Shown: in pieces, positions 10,948-23,248 of the stretch
How the letters are laid out: each line of letters opens with the position of its first letter
Position numbering within the stretch: the stretch's first letter is position 1
Assembly: GCA_040954595.2 (NCBI GenBank)
Contig: CM082587.2
Span: 1,984,001-2,048,000 of the forward strand
Direction of reading: 5' to 3'
Length of the DNA stretch: 64,000 nt
Origin: Balanoglossus misakiensis
Taxonomy: Eukaryota; Hemichordata
Position numbers and translations under genes: made by a program
The notes under the pieces: generated by a model
What the model was told of the DNA's origin: nothing
Seen by the model: the letters and a program-made list of their open reading frames with translations, nothing else
Database searches by the model: none

Positions 10948-11964
10948 TTATTCATCATAACAATAATATTTCTTCTCTGTATCCCCCATTTCTTCATAAA
11001 CGCACGTTTCCATTTCAATTAAATTTATTATGGGTTTGAACGGATTCCAGGAAAATGAACCGGTGTATATTCCAGCACATTCCTGTACCTGAAAAACAAA
11101 CAAAACCATAACGGTGACATTTTCATGAGATTTACTGTTTTACTGGCATATAGGACTAACAGCACCCATATATATATCGTCTGTGCAAGACATTCTTACC
11201 TCACAGTCCCAAAAAGTGATGCCATTCTCAAAGTCTGTCATATCACATTCCATACAAAAGGACAATGTATTGACCCCATCACCAGTACCCTGCATTGAAG
11301 AAAAGCAAGACAACACTGAAACTACTGGTATATCACACTACATAGTCTCCTCCATTCGAGGAATAGAATGAATGAATGAATGAATGAATGAATGAATGAA
11401 TGAATGAATGAATGAATGAATGAATGAATGAATGAATGAATGAATGAATGAATGAATGAATGAATGGATGGATGGATGGATGGATGGATGGATGGATGGA
11501 TGGATGGATGGATGGATGGATGGATGGATGGATGGATGGATGGATGGATGGATGAATGAATGAATGAATGAATGAATGAATGAATGAATGAATGAATGAA
11601 TGAATGAATGAATTACCATTTCAAATCCTTGATCAGCAAAATCGATTGGTACAGCCAGTCCAGTATAGTTTCCCGTATTATCTACAGCACACAAGTTCAC
11701 ATATCTACGAAGGACATTGACAACACCAGTCGTTACGTTGTCTACCTTTTCAAGCAAATCCAGTGGACATGAATGAGAGATAAAGCATTTACGGTAATAC
11801 CCTCTCCCATCCACATCAATTTCCACGGAGCACATTTCACAAAATGATTCATTTATATTTCTGTATTGACCGCCATGTCTAGGCCTTGAGGGAACGCGGG
11901 TTTGGGTGTCACCTGCCCACAGCAATAAAGCTACTGTGAAGACTTCTAAGCTCCAAAATGAATC
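10948..11964 (-). CDS. Small secreted cysteine-rich protein (three coding exons seen)
   Basis: Exons 11617-11964, 11200-11289 and 10948-11088, all phase 0, with good acceptors (TTGACTTGCAG, TTCAATGCAG, TTGTTTTTCAG) and GTAAG or GTAAT donors. The first opens with a hydrophobic signal-like segment [14 protein letters not shown], then [30 protein letters not shown], and a possible N-glycosylation site (NVT). Exon 2 carries [20 protein letters not shown], exon 3 ends [18 protein letters not shown]. The start Met must lie in an upstream exon I did not locate, since this one begins at a strong acceptor. About 192 residues are visible, with roughly a dozen cysteines in CxxC-type pairs. I do not recognise the fold; a secreted disulfide-rich effector or ligand is inference. 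Intron 1 contains the large GAAT/GGAT satellite. Confidence 0.6.
11366..11613. repeat. Composite tetranucleotide satellite (GAAT)n(GGAT)n(GAAT)n
   Basis: About 250 bp of near-perfect 4-bp repeat: TGAA units, a central block of TGGA units, and TGAA units again. It lies in an intron of the minus-strand secreted-protein gene; read as protein on the minus strand it gives an artefactual Ile-His-Ser-Phe repeat. Confidence 0.95.
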
Positions 11965-12689
11965 CTGCAAGTCACAAAAGTACAGAGACTGAAATTGAAA
12001 TGTAAAATAGCACATGCCTTGTTATAGGGGCAGTATATGACCGGATTCAATAATTGCTTGACTGACACACAACAGCTAGGTTTAATAACAATCCACATAT
12101 TGTGGTGGCAAATCCTGCCTTTGAATTTATATTTATCTGATCAAATAAAAAGTTAATTCACATAGCGTATACCTCTCGCCCTTACCATTTTACAGATGAC
12201 ACTCTCGGAAAACACTTAACAAATGTGTTGTTACCAGTGCCTTGTTGGAACTGCTCTCTGTCAGCACTTCTGCATAGAAAATGAAATGATCCGAAACTGA
12301 ACAGAAATAGAACTGTCACTGTGTTTCACTGAAGTTATTCATGGCTTGGTTTTCATGCCCGCATTTTGTTTCTATACTGCATTTACAGATTTCTTTGTAG
12401 CAGATATTATTAACTGCTTTCATGTCGCATCAAACAGACCCTGCTATATTATATATTGAGTTGTTGGACCATACTTGCATTGACACGAATGATGAAGGCC
12501 TTGCTCCAAAGAACTGCAGGAGAATCAACATAGTTGCCATGTGGATGAGACCCCAGCTATTATACATATAACAACATGACAACAAATTCAGTTTTGTGAG
12601 ATTTTTTATTCCCATCCATGTTAAATTACACATCGAGATTAAACGTCAAAGAAGCAATCTCAATAAGTATGCCACTCTATTGTCAGTGT
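11965..12689. other. Intergenic region
   Basis: No coding exon recognised. It should contain the promoter and missing first exon of the secreted-protein gene and the 3' UTR of EIF3G, both on the minus strand. Confidence 0.4.
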
Positions 12690-15251
12690 CTAACTTCCTG
12701 ATGGCCTGAAAGAGAACAAAGAGACAGGATTAAAATAGATGCAATACGAATATGAAAATAGCAAATAATCCTACATCTGTGTAAAATTTAGTGGCACGAT
12801 CTATGATCCATACAGTGTTCTACAATAGAAACTTATTATCATAATCATTGTATTGTCATGCAAATCAACCAATAATATCCCGGAAAACAATGGGGAGGAT
12901 AACAGTGCGATGGTTCTCACATAAGTTCTTGGAACTGAACATTTAAATGGTGACATGTGTGTATGCTTGTGTGTGTCTGCCTTCATGTGCATGATCTAAC
13001 CCATCTACACGTAGCATTCACAAAGGTACTCACTTTGCCCATTCAACATTGAGAATAAGATGATCGTATCCAAATCCTGAAACACCAGTGATAGCCCTAG
13101 CTGCATCGTCACGGCGATGGAAGTTAATAAACGCAAAACCCTGCGTGAGAGAAAATCATTACATCAGGTTAATGTCTGGGCAACTTCCTGGTTCAACATG
13201 TTATGATATTCTACAACATGTTTCCAAAAATGTATGAATGCATCAGCTAACATCACAGTCTCGGCACAAAAGGAACTCACTGCTTACCTTTGATTGACCA
13301 GTGGCCTTGTCCTTGGCTAGGTATATCCTGGATATTGACCCAAAAGGCCTGAACAGCTCTTGTAAATCTGACTCGCGCGTATCCTCTGAGAGATTTGTCA
13401 CACGGATAGTCGCACCCTCATCTGTAAACAGAAACAGAAATACCAACTGCTGTAAAATCCCTTGTTACGTACACTGCAAGTGTATATGCCACATGGAGTT
13501 TTCATCAAACTACGGGTCAACTCTGAGTTTATGCTCACCTCGACGCGATCCCATTGTCTCTCCTCGTCGATTTGCGCCATCCCGCATACTCGGAGGTACG
13601 TATTTACCAGTTTTGTTTTCTGTTTTGGGTGGTTCTACTCCAGGTTTGGCTGTGGACAAAAAAAGAACACAATCAATGTAGATCTTGTTTTTCTTCATAT
13701 ATTTTTCCATACTCTCCATGGAAAACAATGGGTTTGGACTGAACCATTGTGTTGAAAGGGGTAAACGCAGATAACTGATTTCCATATGCATACTAACCTT
13801 TGTCCTCTTCAGCTTGTGGAGGTTCCAACGTGTCTTTGTAAGGACACTTGGTGGTCCAATGGTCACCTTTACAGACGCGGCATTGAACAATCTTTTGCTG
13901 GGCCAGTTTCTTCAGTGGATCTTCCTCAACTTGGTTCATTGAATCCTGCCATTTCATCAACAATAAAACACACATCAGTGAGACAGGTCAGAGCCTTGAC
14001 TACCCAGCATCTATCTATACTGATCGTATTTTCAATGCAGTTAATCAAGAAAACTGTTCGCTGATCGATCGCACATCACCGCCATACGTTGTTACTGGGG
14101 CTCAAGTGTACAAATGTAGAACACCAAAAATACTAGCGCTACTGGATGACAGAGTGATATTGGGACAGGGAGTTTACCTCTTTGCTTGTTGAAAACTGCA
14201 TAAACACATCATCACATATGGCCGTTGTCGCTGGATTGGGGCCGGGTTTATCATGCTCTGCAGCTCCAAATTTTGCCCATTTCTGTTAAAATAGAACATA
14301 TCATTACGCATCATCAGAAACTAACTTCAGGTTTAGGAAACATGAATAAGGTATGCAGTACCACCACAGCTTTTCCTTCGTGAGAATTCAGTCAGATATC
14401 ATACCTTTCTGTGAGCAACAGACTTTGAAGCTTTTCTTCTTTCAATTCTGAATGTCCTCACAACCTGTAAGACAAAATATAATTGTTGGGACTGCTGGCT
14501 ATTTTCCAATATTATCATAACAGCATTACTCGTATTTTCATGAAGGTTGTAGTACTAGTAATCTGGTGTTTCAAGGAGTAGGTTGGAATGCAACGAGTCC
14601 CTTTGTACTGAAAGTTATAGTGAGCTGCCAATAATGACAGGTTTCTCTATTACTTCCACAGCTTAGCAGACATACTGAACCTACTTTGACTTTCTTTCCA
14701 TCGTCATTAAATCTGTACTCAGTGACGATCTTCAAGTCTCCCTCCTGTACTTCTGTAGTTGGTGGAAGGCTATCTGTGGAGGACAATAAAAAGTCTTATT
14801 TTGGTAGAATGCTACCAGAATACAGCCTTACAGGATGGTGTGATGGGCCAACAGTACGGTGGAACAGTAGAGCGCCCCCACTGCTTGGAGTGGAGTGCAA
14901 GTGTAAATCCACAGGTAAATCTACATTTGTACTTCATCATCTACATGATGTCAGATAATGGTACAGCACAATCGACATGGCCCGAAATCATGTACATAAC
15001 ATGCTCACTGTCTCAGAGAAACTGTACACACTATCACATAAGTACACAGTCATTCATTTCATTGGCACACTGGCAGATGTACTCCACTTACCATCCTCTC
15101 CTTCTTCCACCTGATCGGCCCAACTTGGCTTGACTCTGTAAAGAAAAGCAAGCCGGTCATTACACACTTTTCATGACGACATCACAGTGACCTAAAGCGT
15201 CGATATATGTGTCAGAAAACGTCACACTTACTCTGAATCCGCGGTCGGCAT
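12690..15251 (-). CDS. EIF3G: Eukaryotic translation initiation factor 3 subunit G
   Basis: Ten exons give a 277-residue protein: 15232-15251, 15092-15135, 14685-14773, 14405-14464, 14178-14282, 13798-13945, 13539-13649, 13288-13421, 13034-13140, 12690-12705. It follows human eIF3g closely: MPTADSE start, [11 protein letters not shown], a central [20 protein letters not shown], the zinc-knuckle-like [39 protein letters not shown], then one C-terminal RRM with RNP2 IRVTNLSE and RNP1 KGFAFINF, ending in EWAKPSGS. Known role: RNA-binding subunit of eIF3 acting on the 40S ribosome in cytoplasmic initiation and termination/reinitiation. Human is 320 residues; the shortening is in the acidic N-terminus and the linker after the knuckle. 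The last coding exon supplies only five codons and the stop. It is head to head with SPOUT1. Confidence 0.97.
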
Positions 15252-15543
15252 TTTCACCTTCGTCTTTGACGGCTTTTCAAAATGGCGCAATCAAGACCCT
15301 TTAACTTACTATATTATCGTAATTTAATGCCAAAAGTTTTCCTCCGTTATGAGCTCCCAAGATAAATATCACGACACATCATCTACTTCATGGGTTTCTT
15401 TATTAAGAAATTTGCACTTGGCATCGGTGATGATTTGTTTCAAAAATGTATTCCAGTTAACTTTGTACATTTTGCCAAAATATGGTGCATGCTTATTCAG
15501 AAAGTTAAGCGGTTTTATTGAATTGTGGGTAATATATTTCGAC
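15252..15543. promoter_or_regulatory. Shared divergent promoter region EIF3G / SPOUT1
   Basis: Only 292 bp separate the EIF3G start codon (minus) from the proposed SPOUT1 start codon (plus), so both promoters must lie here or overlap the first exons. No TATA box stands out. Inference from geometry only. Confidence 0.5.
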
Positions 15544-18500
15544 ATGGAAAACAACGTGTCCACATCGAAATCGCAGGAAGTGCCGAGAAAGCCAGACGCA
15601 GGAGCACCGGTGGGTTTCCATATGTTTGGGTATCATATCGTTAAATTGCAACACAATACAGAAAAGTCATGGATTCTTTTGTCTATGTTCCATTGCTGTA
15701 CAATCTGGCTCGTACGCTGCCCGGACGTACTGTGGGTCACAGGTCAAAATAAACAACAGAGGGCGCAATGCACATTGACACTAGACCGAAGAGACAGTAA
15801 CCATGGTTACTAGTAACCGTGTAGTAACTTATTACTTCAATTAAAAACTTTACTGTGGTTTTTATTTTTATTTCCGGTTCTTTAGAGTTCCGAATGGAAG
15901 GCATGGAAGCAGGAAGGCAAGTGAAATAATTCCATTTTAATCCGTGATCTTTTCCCAAGAATTGGTAATCATCATCATCATCAGCATCGATTTCAGAGAT
16001 TTCTAGAGAGATTACTGATCAGTCTAGCTGTAACCTCATAGATATATGCCACAATTTTATAAAGTTGATATTTGTTCATAGAGAGTTCCTCATGACATTT
16101 CATGTGAATCATTTACATATATTGTCTCTCTCATGAGAGCAGTGAAGAAACGAAGGAGTGATCACACAGAGGCGATTCTTGAAAAGAAAAAGAAAAAGGA
16201 ATCCAAAGCTAAAATTGTTGCAGAAGAAGCCAAGAAAGAGGAAGAAACAGAAGAAGAATTAAAAGCAAAGTTTGGTAAGGTGTACATGATAAATAAGGGT
16301 CGGATTTCTGCAATCACATCACCGATTTAGCTTTTACTGAAAGTGCTGTACAGGAATAATGTAAAAGAAGGGGTTTATGTTAATGAGCCTCTAAAAAGTC
16401 TCTGTTATTTGATACAGGTCGTCAGTGGACTTCAAGCATAGCACTGCCGGGTTCAATACTAGACAATGCACAATCTCCGGAACTCAGAACATATCTCGCT
16501 GGGCAGGTAAGTTTTAGTGGTAATAGCTGATTGGTTTGAGATTTGACCCCAATTCAACTCTGCACATGGAGATGTACCTTACCATACATGATTTCTGTTT
16601 CTCAAATTGCAGATTGCCCGTGCTTGTGTTATTTTCAACGTTGATGAAATTATTATCTTTGATGAGGGTGGATCAACAAAGCAGTAAGTCTTCATACAAC
16701 ATTGATGAGTTTTTAAAAGAAAGTCAACATTTCTATGAAGCCGATCAACCCAAATATTCTTTGTATATCATGTACGGCTTGTTAGAATTTGAAATTAATA
16801 AACATCACTTGATTTCAGGAGTACAGAAGGTGTTTTTGAGGGAATTGGTAAAAAAGGAAATGCAAACGTCCAACTTGCCAGAATACTGCAGTACTTGGAG
16901 TGTCCACAGTAAGTTAAAAATCTTCAGTTCACTGAAATGTCTGGTCTAGGACAGACACCCCCTGACCCACTACTGGTCATTGGTAGATATACCAGGGGTA
17001 CCATACGACCAAGCTTTCTGTTGATAGTAGTAAAGTATGCATTTTTCTCTGCACTTAGATTGGGCTACTGATATATTTTCCTCGTACTTTCAAACCAGTA
17101 TGGGCCAAAGATTCTCTTTGTTATAGTAGCATTTTTTGTTGTCTTCCCAAACTTTTTAATAAACTTCCTGTATTCTTTCCCCCTCATCAGATACTTGAGA
17201 AAAAGCTTTTTCCCCAAACATTCTGATTTACAGTATGCAGGTGAGTGTGAATCGTTTTAGTGAAAATGAATGAGCAGTAATGGATACTGATGTATGTAGT
17301 TGGATAACAGCATCACACATTGGACAGTACATATGGAGCCCTTATCCAGTTGATTCAACTGGGGAGTCCTGTGTTCATGCTGTACATTTGTTCCCTGTAG
17401 GAGTACTGAATCCTATAGACTGTCCGCATCACATGAGAATGGATGATGACTCTGAATTTCGGGAAGGAGTAGTCTTGAACAGACCTGCCAAGGAAGGAAA
17501 AGGTTCCTTTGTAAATGCCGGAATGAGGAAGGTATGAATGATGAATATTCCCAGTTGAGTTGGCTCGATCTTTACATTTACTGGTTCTTTGCTTTTCTGC
17601 TCCTGGATGTCTGCCTCTGGAAATGAGAACCTGCACCATAGAAAATCTTGTTTTAAATCTCAATCAAAATATTTTTAATCTGATTTTTAGGAAGTGAGAA
17701 TTGACAGACACTTGAAAGCTGGGATCAGAGTAACAGTGAAATTGGACAATAAAGGACAACAGACAGGAAGTGGTAAGAATTTATGGAATTATTATACATG
17801 GAAGTAAAAGTTTTTGACCAACACTCAGGTGAATTCCATGTTGAAGTTTCGAGATGTTTTCTGCATGGAAAAAGAGGCAGTGAAAATTGATTTTATTTCA
17901 TTTTCTATGGTAATTATTTTCCAGACAAGAAGTTTCACACAGGCAAGGTAGTTGGACCATCAGCGCCGCGTACAGACAGAGGTTTGTACTGGGGTTATAC
18001 AGTGAGATTAGCACCCACCCTTGGGACTGTCTTTACACAATGCCCATATAAAGGCGGATATGATTTGACTATAGGAACATCTGACAGAGGTGAAAATGCT
18101 GATGAAGTTTCTCTGCCAAAATTCAGGTGAGGCGTTAATGTCTGGCTCTGTCTGTAATTTTTTGGTGATCACACAGTTGACATTACTGATTGCGAGGGAC
18201 AATAGTATACGTCTGTTGCCCAGGAATAAAGGTATCAATCATGTCCTTTGAAGTCGCATAATTGATTTCCTTTAATCTGTTTTCTCCACTCCAGTCATCT
18301 GCTAGTTGTGTTTGGTGGCCTGAAAGGATTGGAATACAGTCTTGACTGTGACGAAAGATTAAAGGTTACAGAAGTGGAACATCTGTTTGACATGTATTTG
18401 AATACTTGCTGTGGGCAGGGAAGCCGAACCATCAGAACAGAGGTATGGTGTTTATGAAAGCCAGAGAATTCCAATAGCTTTACAGATCTGCACAATGAAA

Positions 18501-18657
18501 CATGGACAAAATCTTTAAAATCATTGCAAACAACTTTCAAACATAATTTCCTTAGATACTTACTTGAATAACTTTATTCTTTTTTACATTTCAGGAAGCT
18601 ATCTTGATCACTATGGCAACAATCAGACCCAAGATCAAGCAAACCCTTCAGTCATGA
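15544..18657 (+). CDS. SPOUT1: SPOUT-domain methyltransferase SPOUT1 (CENP-32 / C9orf114)
   Basis: Exons from 3 on are clear: 16418-16506, 16613-16683, 16819-16908, 17191-17240, 17401-17531, 17691-17772, 17925-18126, 18295-18442, 18595-18657. Diagnostic blocks: SIALPGSILDNAQSPELRTY, LAGQIARACVIFNVDEIIIF, LARILQYLECPQYLRKSFFP, LNPIDCPHHMRMDD, RGLYWGYTVRLAP, YDLTIGTSDRG, LLVVFGGLKGLE and GQGSRTIRTEEAIL (the C-terminal SPOUT knot that binds SAM). An insertion typical of the family carries the OB-like lysine-rich part. The N-terminus is a basic K/E-rich helix in exon 2 (ending 16274). Exon 1 is proposed at 15544-15613 (MENNVSTSKSQEVPRKPDAG); with exon 2 opening at 16140 the total is 376 residues, the human length, but that first junction uses a weak donor and could be different. 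Known role: RNA methyltransferase-like protein of kinetochore/centrosome and spindle. Confidence 0.95.
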
Positions 18658-18730
18658 CATCTGCAATTGAATCGCTTTAATGCAGTTGTAATACATGTAA
18701 TTTATTTTACCTTCTGATGTTTTAATACAC

Positions 18731-18736
18731 AATAAA
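18731..18736 (+). terminator. Poly(A) signal of SPOUT1
   Basis: AATAAA 74 nt after the SPOUT1 stop codon. Confidence 0.6.
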
Positions 18737-19071
18737 TTCTTTTTATGAAAATCAATTTGTTGTGGGTTTTTGTTGTGCAAATAGGCATGTGTGTAATGAT
18801 AATGTACATGTTATGAAATGTACAGCAGACGACAGTATAGCGCCCCCACACGCAGAGATGTCTAATGTCTCTTTCAGTCTGATACATATGGAAAACAGAC
18901 CTTCGTTTCCATTTTTAGGTTATTATTGTTATCGTAGGCTAATTGTGTCGTACTGGTATCAACTGCAATTTATTTAAACCACATGCAAAGTTAAGGAAAA
19001 TCCCTGTGTCATGTGTTTTAATCTTCTGTACATAAATTACAAGCAAGTTAAAGGGTCTTTATCATATGAAA

Positions 19072-21566
19072 ATGGCGTCCACATCTGCTAACAGGTATGA
19101 GTGTCTTTGTCCATAATAACACTGTTTTAGTTGGTTTTCCTGTTTACACTGCTCATCCAAACTGCGTGAGTGTATAGTACTACTGACAATAGCACTGCCA
19201 CGGTGAAATGATTTCGTCCTGTTGAGTTTCTTTACTCGATTCTCTCTTGTACTTCTCATGACGTCGGCAAAATGCGTTTTTGACTGAATCAGCACTTCCG
19301 GTACATGTAATTGATTACATACAAGTGCAGAGTGGCTAGTCTTTGGCGTGCTGACTGAAGCGATCGAATTCCGCAAATTGTGTCGAAGTGAAAAGAGTGT
19401 GACACTCTTTTACTGTTTGAGTACAGCAGCCATTAAAATTAAGCAAAGTTCCACGATCAATCATTAAAATGTTAGCAATCGCCAGCACACTACATGAAGG
19501 GAAACTTTCATTATTTCCCCTTCACAGAAATGACAGCTTGATGAAAATCACATGTCCTGCGCATCCGGATGCACATTTAGTGGAGGACTACCATGCAGGT
19601 GATATGATATGCTCAGAATGTGGCTTAGTCGTCGGAGACAGGTGAGTAGAACAGTACAAAGTTTGTAGAGTACTTTGATAAGTTTCCATATAATTGTGTA
19701 CTCTGCATTAATGTGCCATATTGACCAACATTGACTAATATGAGTATCTGATGTTTAGGGTAATTGATGTCGGGTCTGAATGGCGTACATTTAGCAATGA
19801 GAAAGCCCAGAAAGACCCGTCACGTGTGGGTGAAGCTGAGAACTCGTTACTCTCAGGGAGCAACCTGTCTACCATCATCGGCAAACCGACTGGTGCCGGT
19901 GGCTTCAATGAAGATGGCTCTGTCAAATACCACAACAAACGTACTGTAAGTACGCCAAAAGACATTGATCATGTTTCAAGCTTTATGCCATTGATTTGCC
20001 AAATTAATGAGGAGAGAAAATGTGAAGGAATTATCAGATTAATGTATACTCATCATTTCCTGATTTGCATTCATCTCTGCGTTCCTCATCAATTTTTGAA
20101 GAACAGTGCATTCTTTGTAATTATTTCAGATGAACAGTTCAGACAGGGCATTGCTGACCGCATTCAGGGAAATAGCCCAGATGGCTGACAGAATAAATTT
20201 ACCAAAGACCATTGTGGTAAGTACTAGTGGTTGGCTGGTATGTATAGGCAATACTCAATAATGTGGCATGCATCTACATGCACTGATAGATACAGTATAG
20301 CCTTGTTAACATTATTTGCCATTTCTTCATTCCTGCAGGATCGGACCAATACTCTTTTTAAACAAGTCCACGAACAGAGGACATTGAGAGGTCGTAGCAA
20401 TGATGCCATTGCAGCAGCTTGTCTTTACATCGCTTGCAGACAGGAAGGTGTACCCAGAACATTCAAAGGTAGCTATTGTTTCTGTCAAATTGTCCACCAC
20501 TGATTCCATAATCCGCTTGTGTACAGATCATTATCCCTTATCCAAAATTATTAAATTAATCAGAAGGGCTACAGAAAAGTCTGTTATTTTTTCTTCTTCA
20601 GAAATATGTGCAATATCACGAGTTAGCAAGAAAGAAATTGGACGGTGCTTCAAAGAAATCCTAAAGGCCTTAGAAACCAGTGTAGATCTTATAACATCAG
20701 GGGATTTCATGGTAAGTTTATCATCTTTCAGTTTGAATATTTAAATCAGCAGATGTTGCCAAGAGTAAACCACATGAAATTCATGATAGAACATAATAAA
20801 AAATCAACCTTTTTCTTTTTTTCAGTCCCGATTTTGTTCCAATCTTGCTTTACCTTCGCAAGTACAAAGAGCTGCCACACACATTGCCAGGAAAGCAGTG
20901 GAAATGGATCTTGTACCAGGGTATGTAGATTTACCCGTGACATTTTGTGATGCAATGTATTCAAAATAGATGGTCAATTATGATGGCCTGTTGGTCAGCT
21001 ACGGTATGATTGGTACACACAGCGAAAATATGGCATTGTGGAAGGAAAGTTCAGATGTTTCGTTTCTCTGTCATAACATTGCGCACGTTTTCTTTTTGAC
21101 AGACGTAGTCCCATCTCTGTGGCAGCTGCAGCTATTTACTTGGCTTCACAGGCATCAGACGAGAAAAGATCACAAAAAGGTAAAACATTTTGCTACTGGC
21201 CAATATTTCTATACTACACCTAGTCAAACAAAAACTGTTTATATCACACGAAATGAAAGTCACCAATGGCCAACTTTCAATTTTGTCATCCCTCCACAGA
21301 GATCGGAGACATAAAAAACATTTTGCTACTGGCCAATATTTCTATACTACACCTAGTCAAACAAAAACTGTTTATATCACACGAAATGAAAGTCACCAAT
21401 GGCCAACTTTCAATTTTGTCATCCCTCCACAGAGATCGGAGACATAGCTGGTGTTGCAGATGTAACTATACGCCAATCCTACAGACTCATTTACCCCAAG
21501 GCGACGGACCTCTTTCCAGAAGACTTCAAATTTGCTACTTCAATTGAACAACTGCCACAACCCTGA
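19072..21566 (+). CDS. GTF2B: General transcription factor IIB (TFIIB)
   Basis: Nine exons: 19072-19094, 19528-19641, 19759-19945, 20130-20216, 20339-20468, 20602-20711, 20826-20920, 21103-21179, 21433-21566, totalling 318 residues (human 316). Domains in order: zinc ribbon with CPAH (C-x2-H) and CSEC (C-x2-C), B-finger/linker [20 protein letters not shown], cyclin fold 1 ([40 protein letters not shown]), and cyclin fold 2 ([57 protein letters not shown]). Known role: bridges TBP-promoter DNA and RNA polymerase II and sets the start site, in the nucleus. Start chosen at MASTS by similarity to human; an in-frame ATG lies six bases upstream. The last intron/exon border is tandemly duplicated (see repeat), giving two candidate acceptors; only the distal one keeps the conserved C-terminus. 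Confidence 0.97.
21182..21446 (+). repeat. 133-bp tandem duplication spanning intron 8 and the start of GTF2B exon 9
   Basis: Positions 21182-21313 and 21315-21446 appear identical, offset 133 bp. Each copy holds most of the intron, a TCCCTCCACAG acceptor and the first bases of the exon (AGATCGGAGACAT, encoding EIGDI). 133 is not a multiple of three, so use of the proximal acceptor shifts the reading frame after EIGDI. Confidence 0.95.
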
Positions 21567-23248
21567 GACGTTTCCCCGGAACCAAGAGAGGATGTTTAAG
21601 AAGTTTATTTTATGAGCCCAATATTCCAGTGATTTTCATACACATACGGACAGTCTCAATGAATGTTCACATCATCTCAAGGCATTCATACAGAGGATCC
21701 AATGTCTCTCTGTCTAGTCTTTGTGAAAATTGCCAGAATAATAAAATTGCCTTTGTTTAAGTATTTGTTCTTTCTGTCTCACATATCTAAACTCTTCTAG
21801 TAAAAGAGTCTGCTAACATTTCACTGAGACTGGCTTACACTAGTACAAACTGTTTATAGAACTGTTTATTGGGGGAAAACAAGTTGACTCTGCATTCCAT
21901 ACACCCTATTAAGTGCATCCTCCTAGTTTTCAACTGTCGGCCAGTACTATCTCAAATTTGAAACCTTGGAGAAGCATTTATCACTGTCCATTGAAGAAAC
22001 CCAGCCCGAGTCAGGTGAATTATTCGTAATAAATTCTAGATCATGTAACTCTTGCACTGCCAATAGTATTACCCCGGTAACTTGTCACTATGCGAAGAAA
22101 TAGCCACAAATCAGTTATGCATAATTCAAGTTTTTACAACTTTAGTTTTGATATGTGTGCAAGATTGCTTTTCCAATGTTGAAGTTAATGAAAGTGACGA
22201 CTTTCATTGTTAAATCGTCGTCCCACCTTCATACGCGTGTATCTAACGCAGATGTACATGTAGTATAAGAGTATGTAATTTGTCTCTAGTTTAACTTAAG
22301 GATAAAGCTTCTGATAAGATTTCTATTTTCACATGTTGGCTACCAAATGACAGCTGGAATTGAGCTATAAGAATTTATTTTTCCTCGTGTTGTGTGAAGT
22401 ATTTTGAACATGTTTTATCTCTAAAAAAATCCTCCTGTGAGGGTGTGTTATTTATATTAGAGGATACCGATAGTTTGGTTTATCAAACTATCATTTGTTG
22501 AATTCTGATTTTGTTAAGAATTCAAGTGCAACTTTTTTCCAGTAGTTTTTATGACCTGTGCATGTAAGTTTCAAAACCATTTGTGTTGAAGAGTATGGTG
22601 GATAACTCATTTGAAACAAATCTAATTATGACTGCAACTTCGTCTACAAGTTGAAGAAATTCCATGCTCAAAAAAAAAAACACGACTTGCAACTGTTAAA
22701 TTTTAATGTTTACTTTGTTAGTAATTTGAATTCTAGCTGTAAGAGTTATGATGAATGTATTTTACAATTGAACTTATGCAAAATTCTTTCCCTTGTGAAC
22801 ATGTCCAGAGTTTGTCTGCTTGACATACAAAAACAGAGTGCCATCCTTGCAGCTATGACAATAAACTTTATCGAAAAGAAATCTTTCTTTGGTGTTTTCC
22901 TGTTCTAAGCCACTGTAATCGTGTTGCTGTGTGTGTGTGTGTGAGACTGTAGCTTGGAAGCATTCATAAGACAGTTCAGACTGTTGTCCAATGCAAGCAC
23001 GCTCATATTTTCACTGTAAATGTATAATCCAAATAAATAAATAAGTAAATGTTCAATGGAAAGAGACTGACGCAAGACTGTAAACGGCAACCACTTGACT
23101 GTCTTTTCGATTTACAACAAACTGTGTTCAATTAGCGGTGATCTCGTAACTCGCCACTGCACATGCAGCATCTCTTCTGTTCCTTATGTCCAAGTTGTCT
23201 TTTCGCTCGAGTACACAAAATGTTAAACACGCAAGTCACAGTTTCGGC
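21567..23248. other. GTF2B 3' UTR and intergenic region
   Basis: No coding exon supported. AATAAA at 21740-21745 (plus) is a plausible GTF2B poly(A) signal, 174 nt after the stop; further AT-rich sequence follows. The right part should hold the 3' UTR of the minus-strand caspase-like cassette. Confidence 0.5.

Noticed and set aside
11338-12015. Long minus-strand frame with Ile-His-Ser-Phe repeats
   Set aside because: Only the part above 11617 is coding; the repeat is translation of the intronic GAAT/GGAT satellite after a phase-0 donor.
15349-15813. 154-codon plus-strand frame from 15349
   Set aside because: It overlaps the proposed SPOUT1 first exon in the same frame but begins in AT-rich sequence with no similarity; only the part from 15544 to the first donor is plausible.
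21266-21547. Overlapping plus-strand frames in the GTF2B duplication
   Set aside because: They arise from reading through duplicated intron sequence; the conserved protein uses the distal acceptor.
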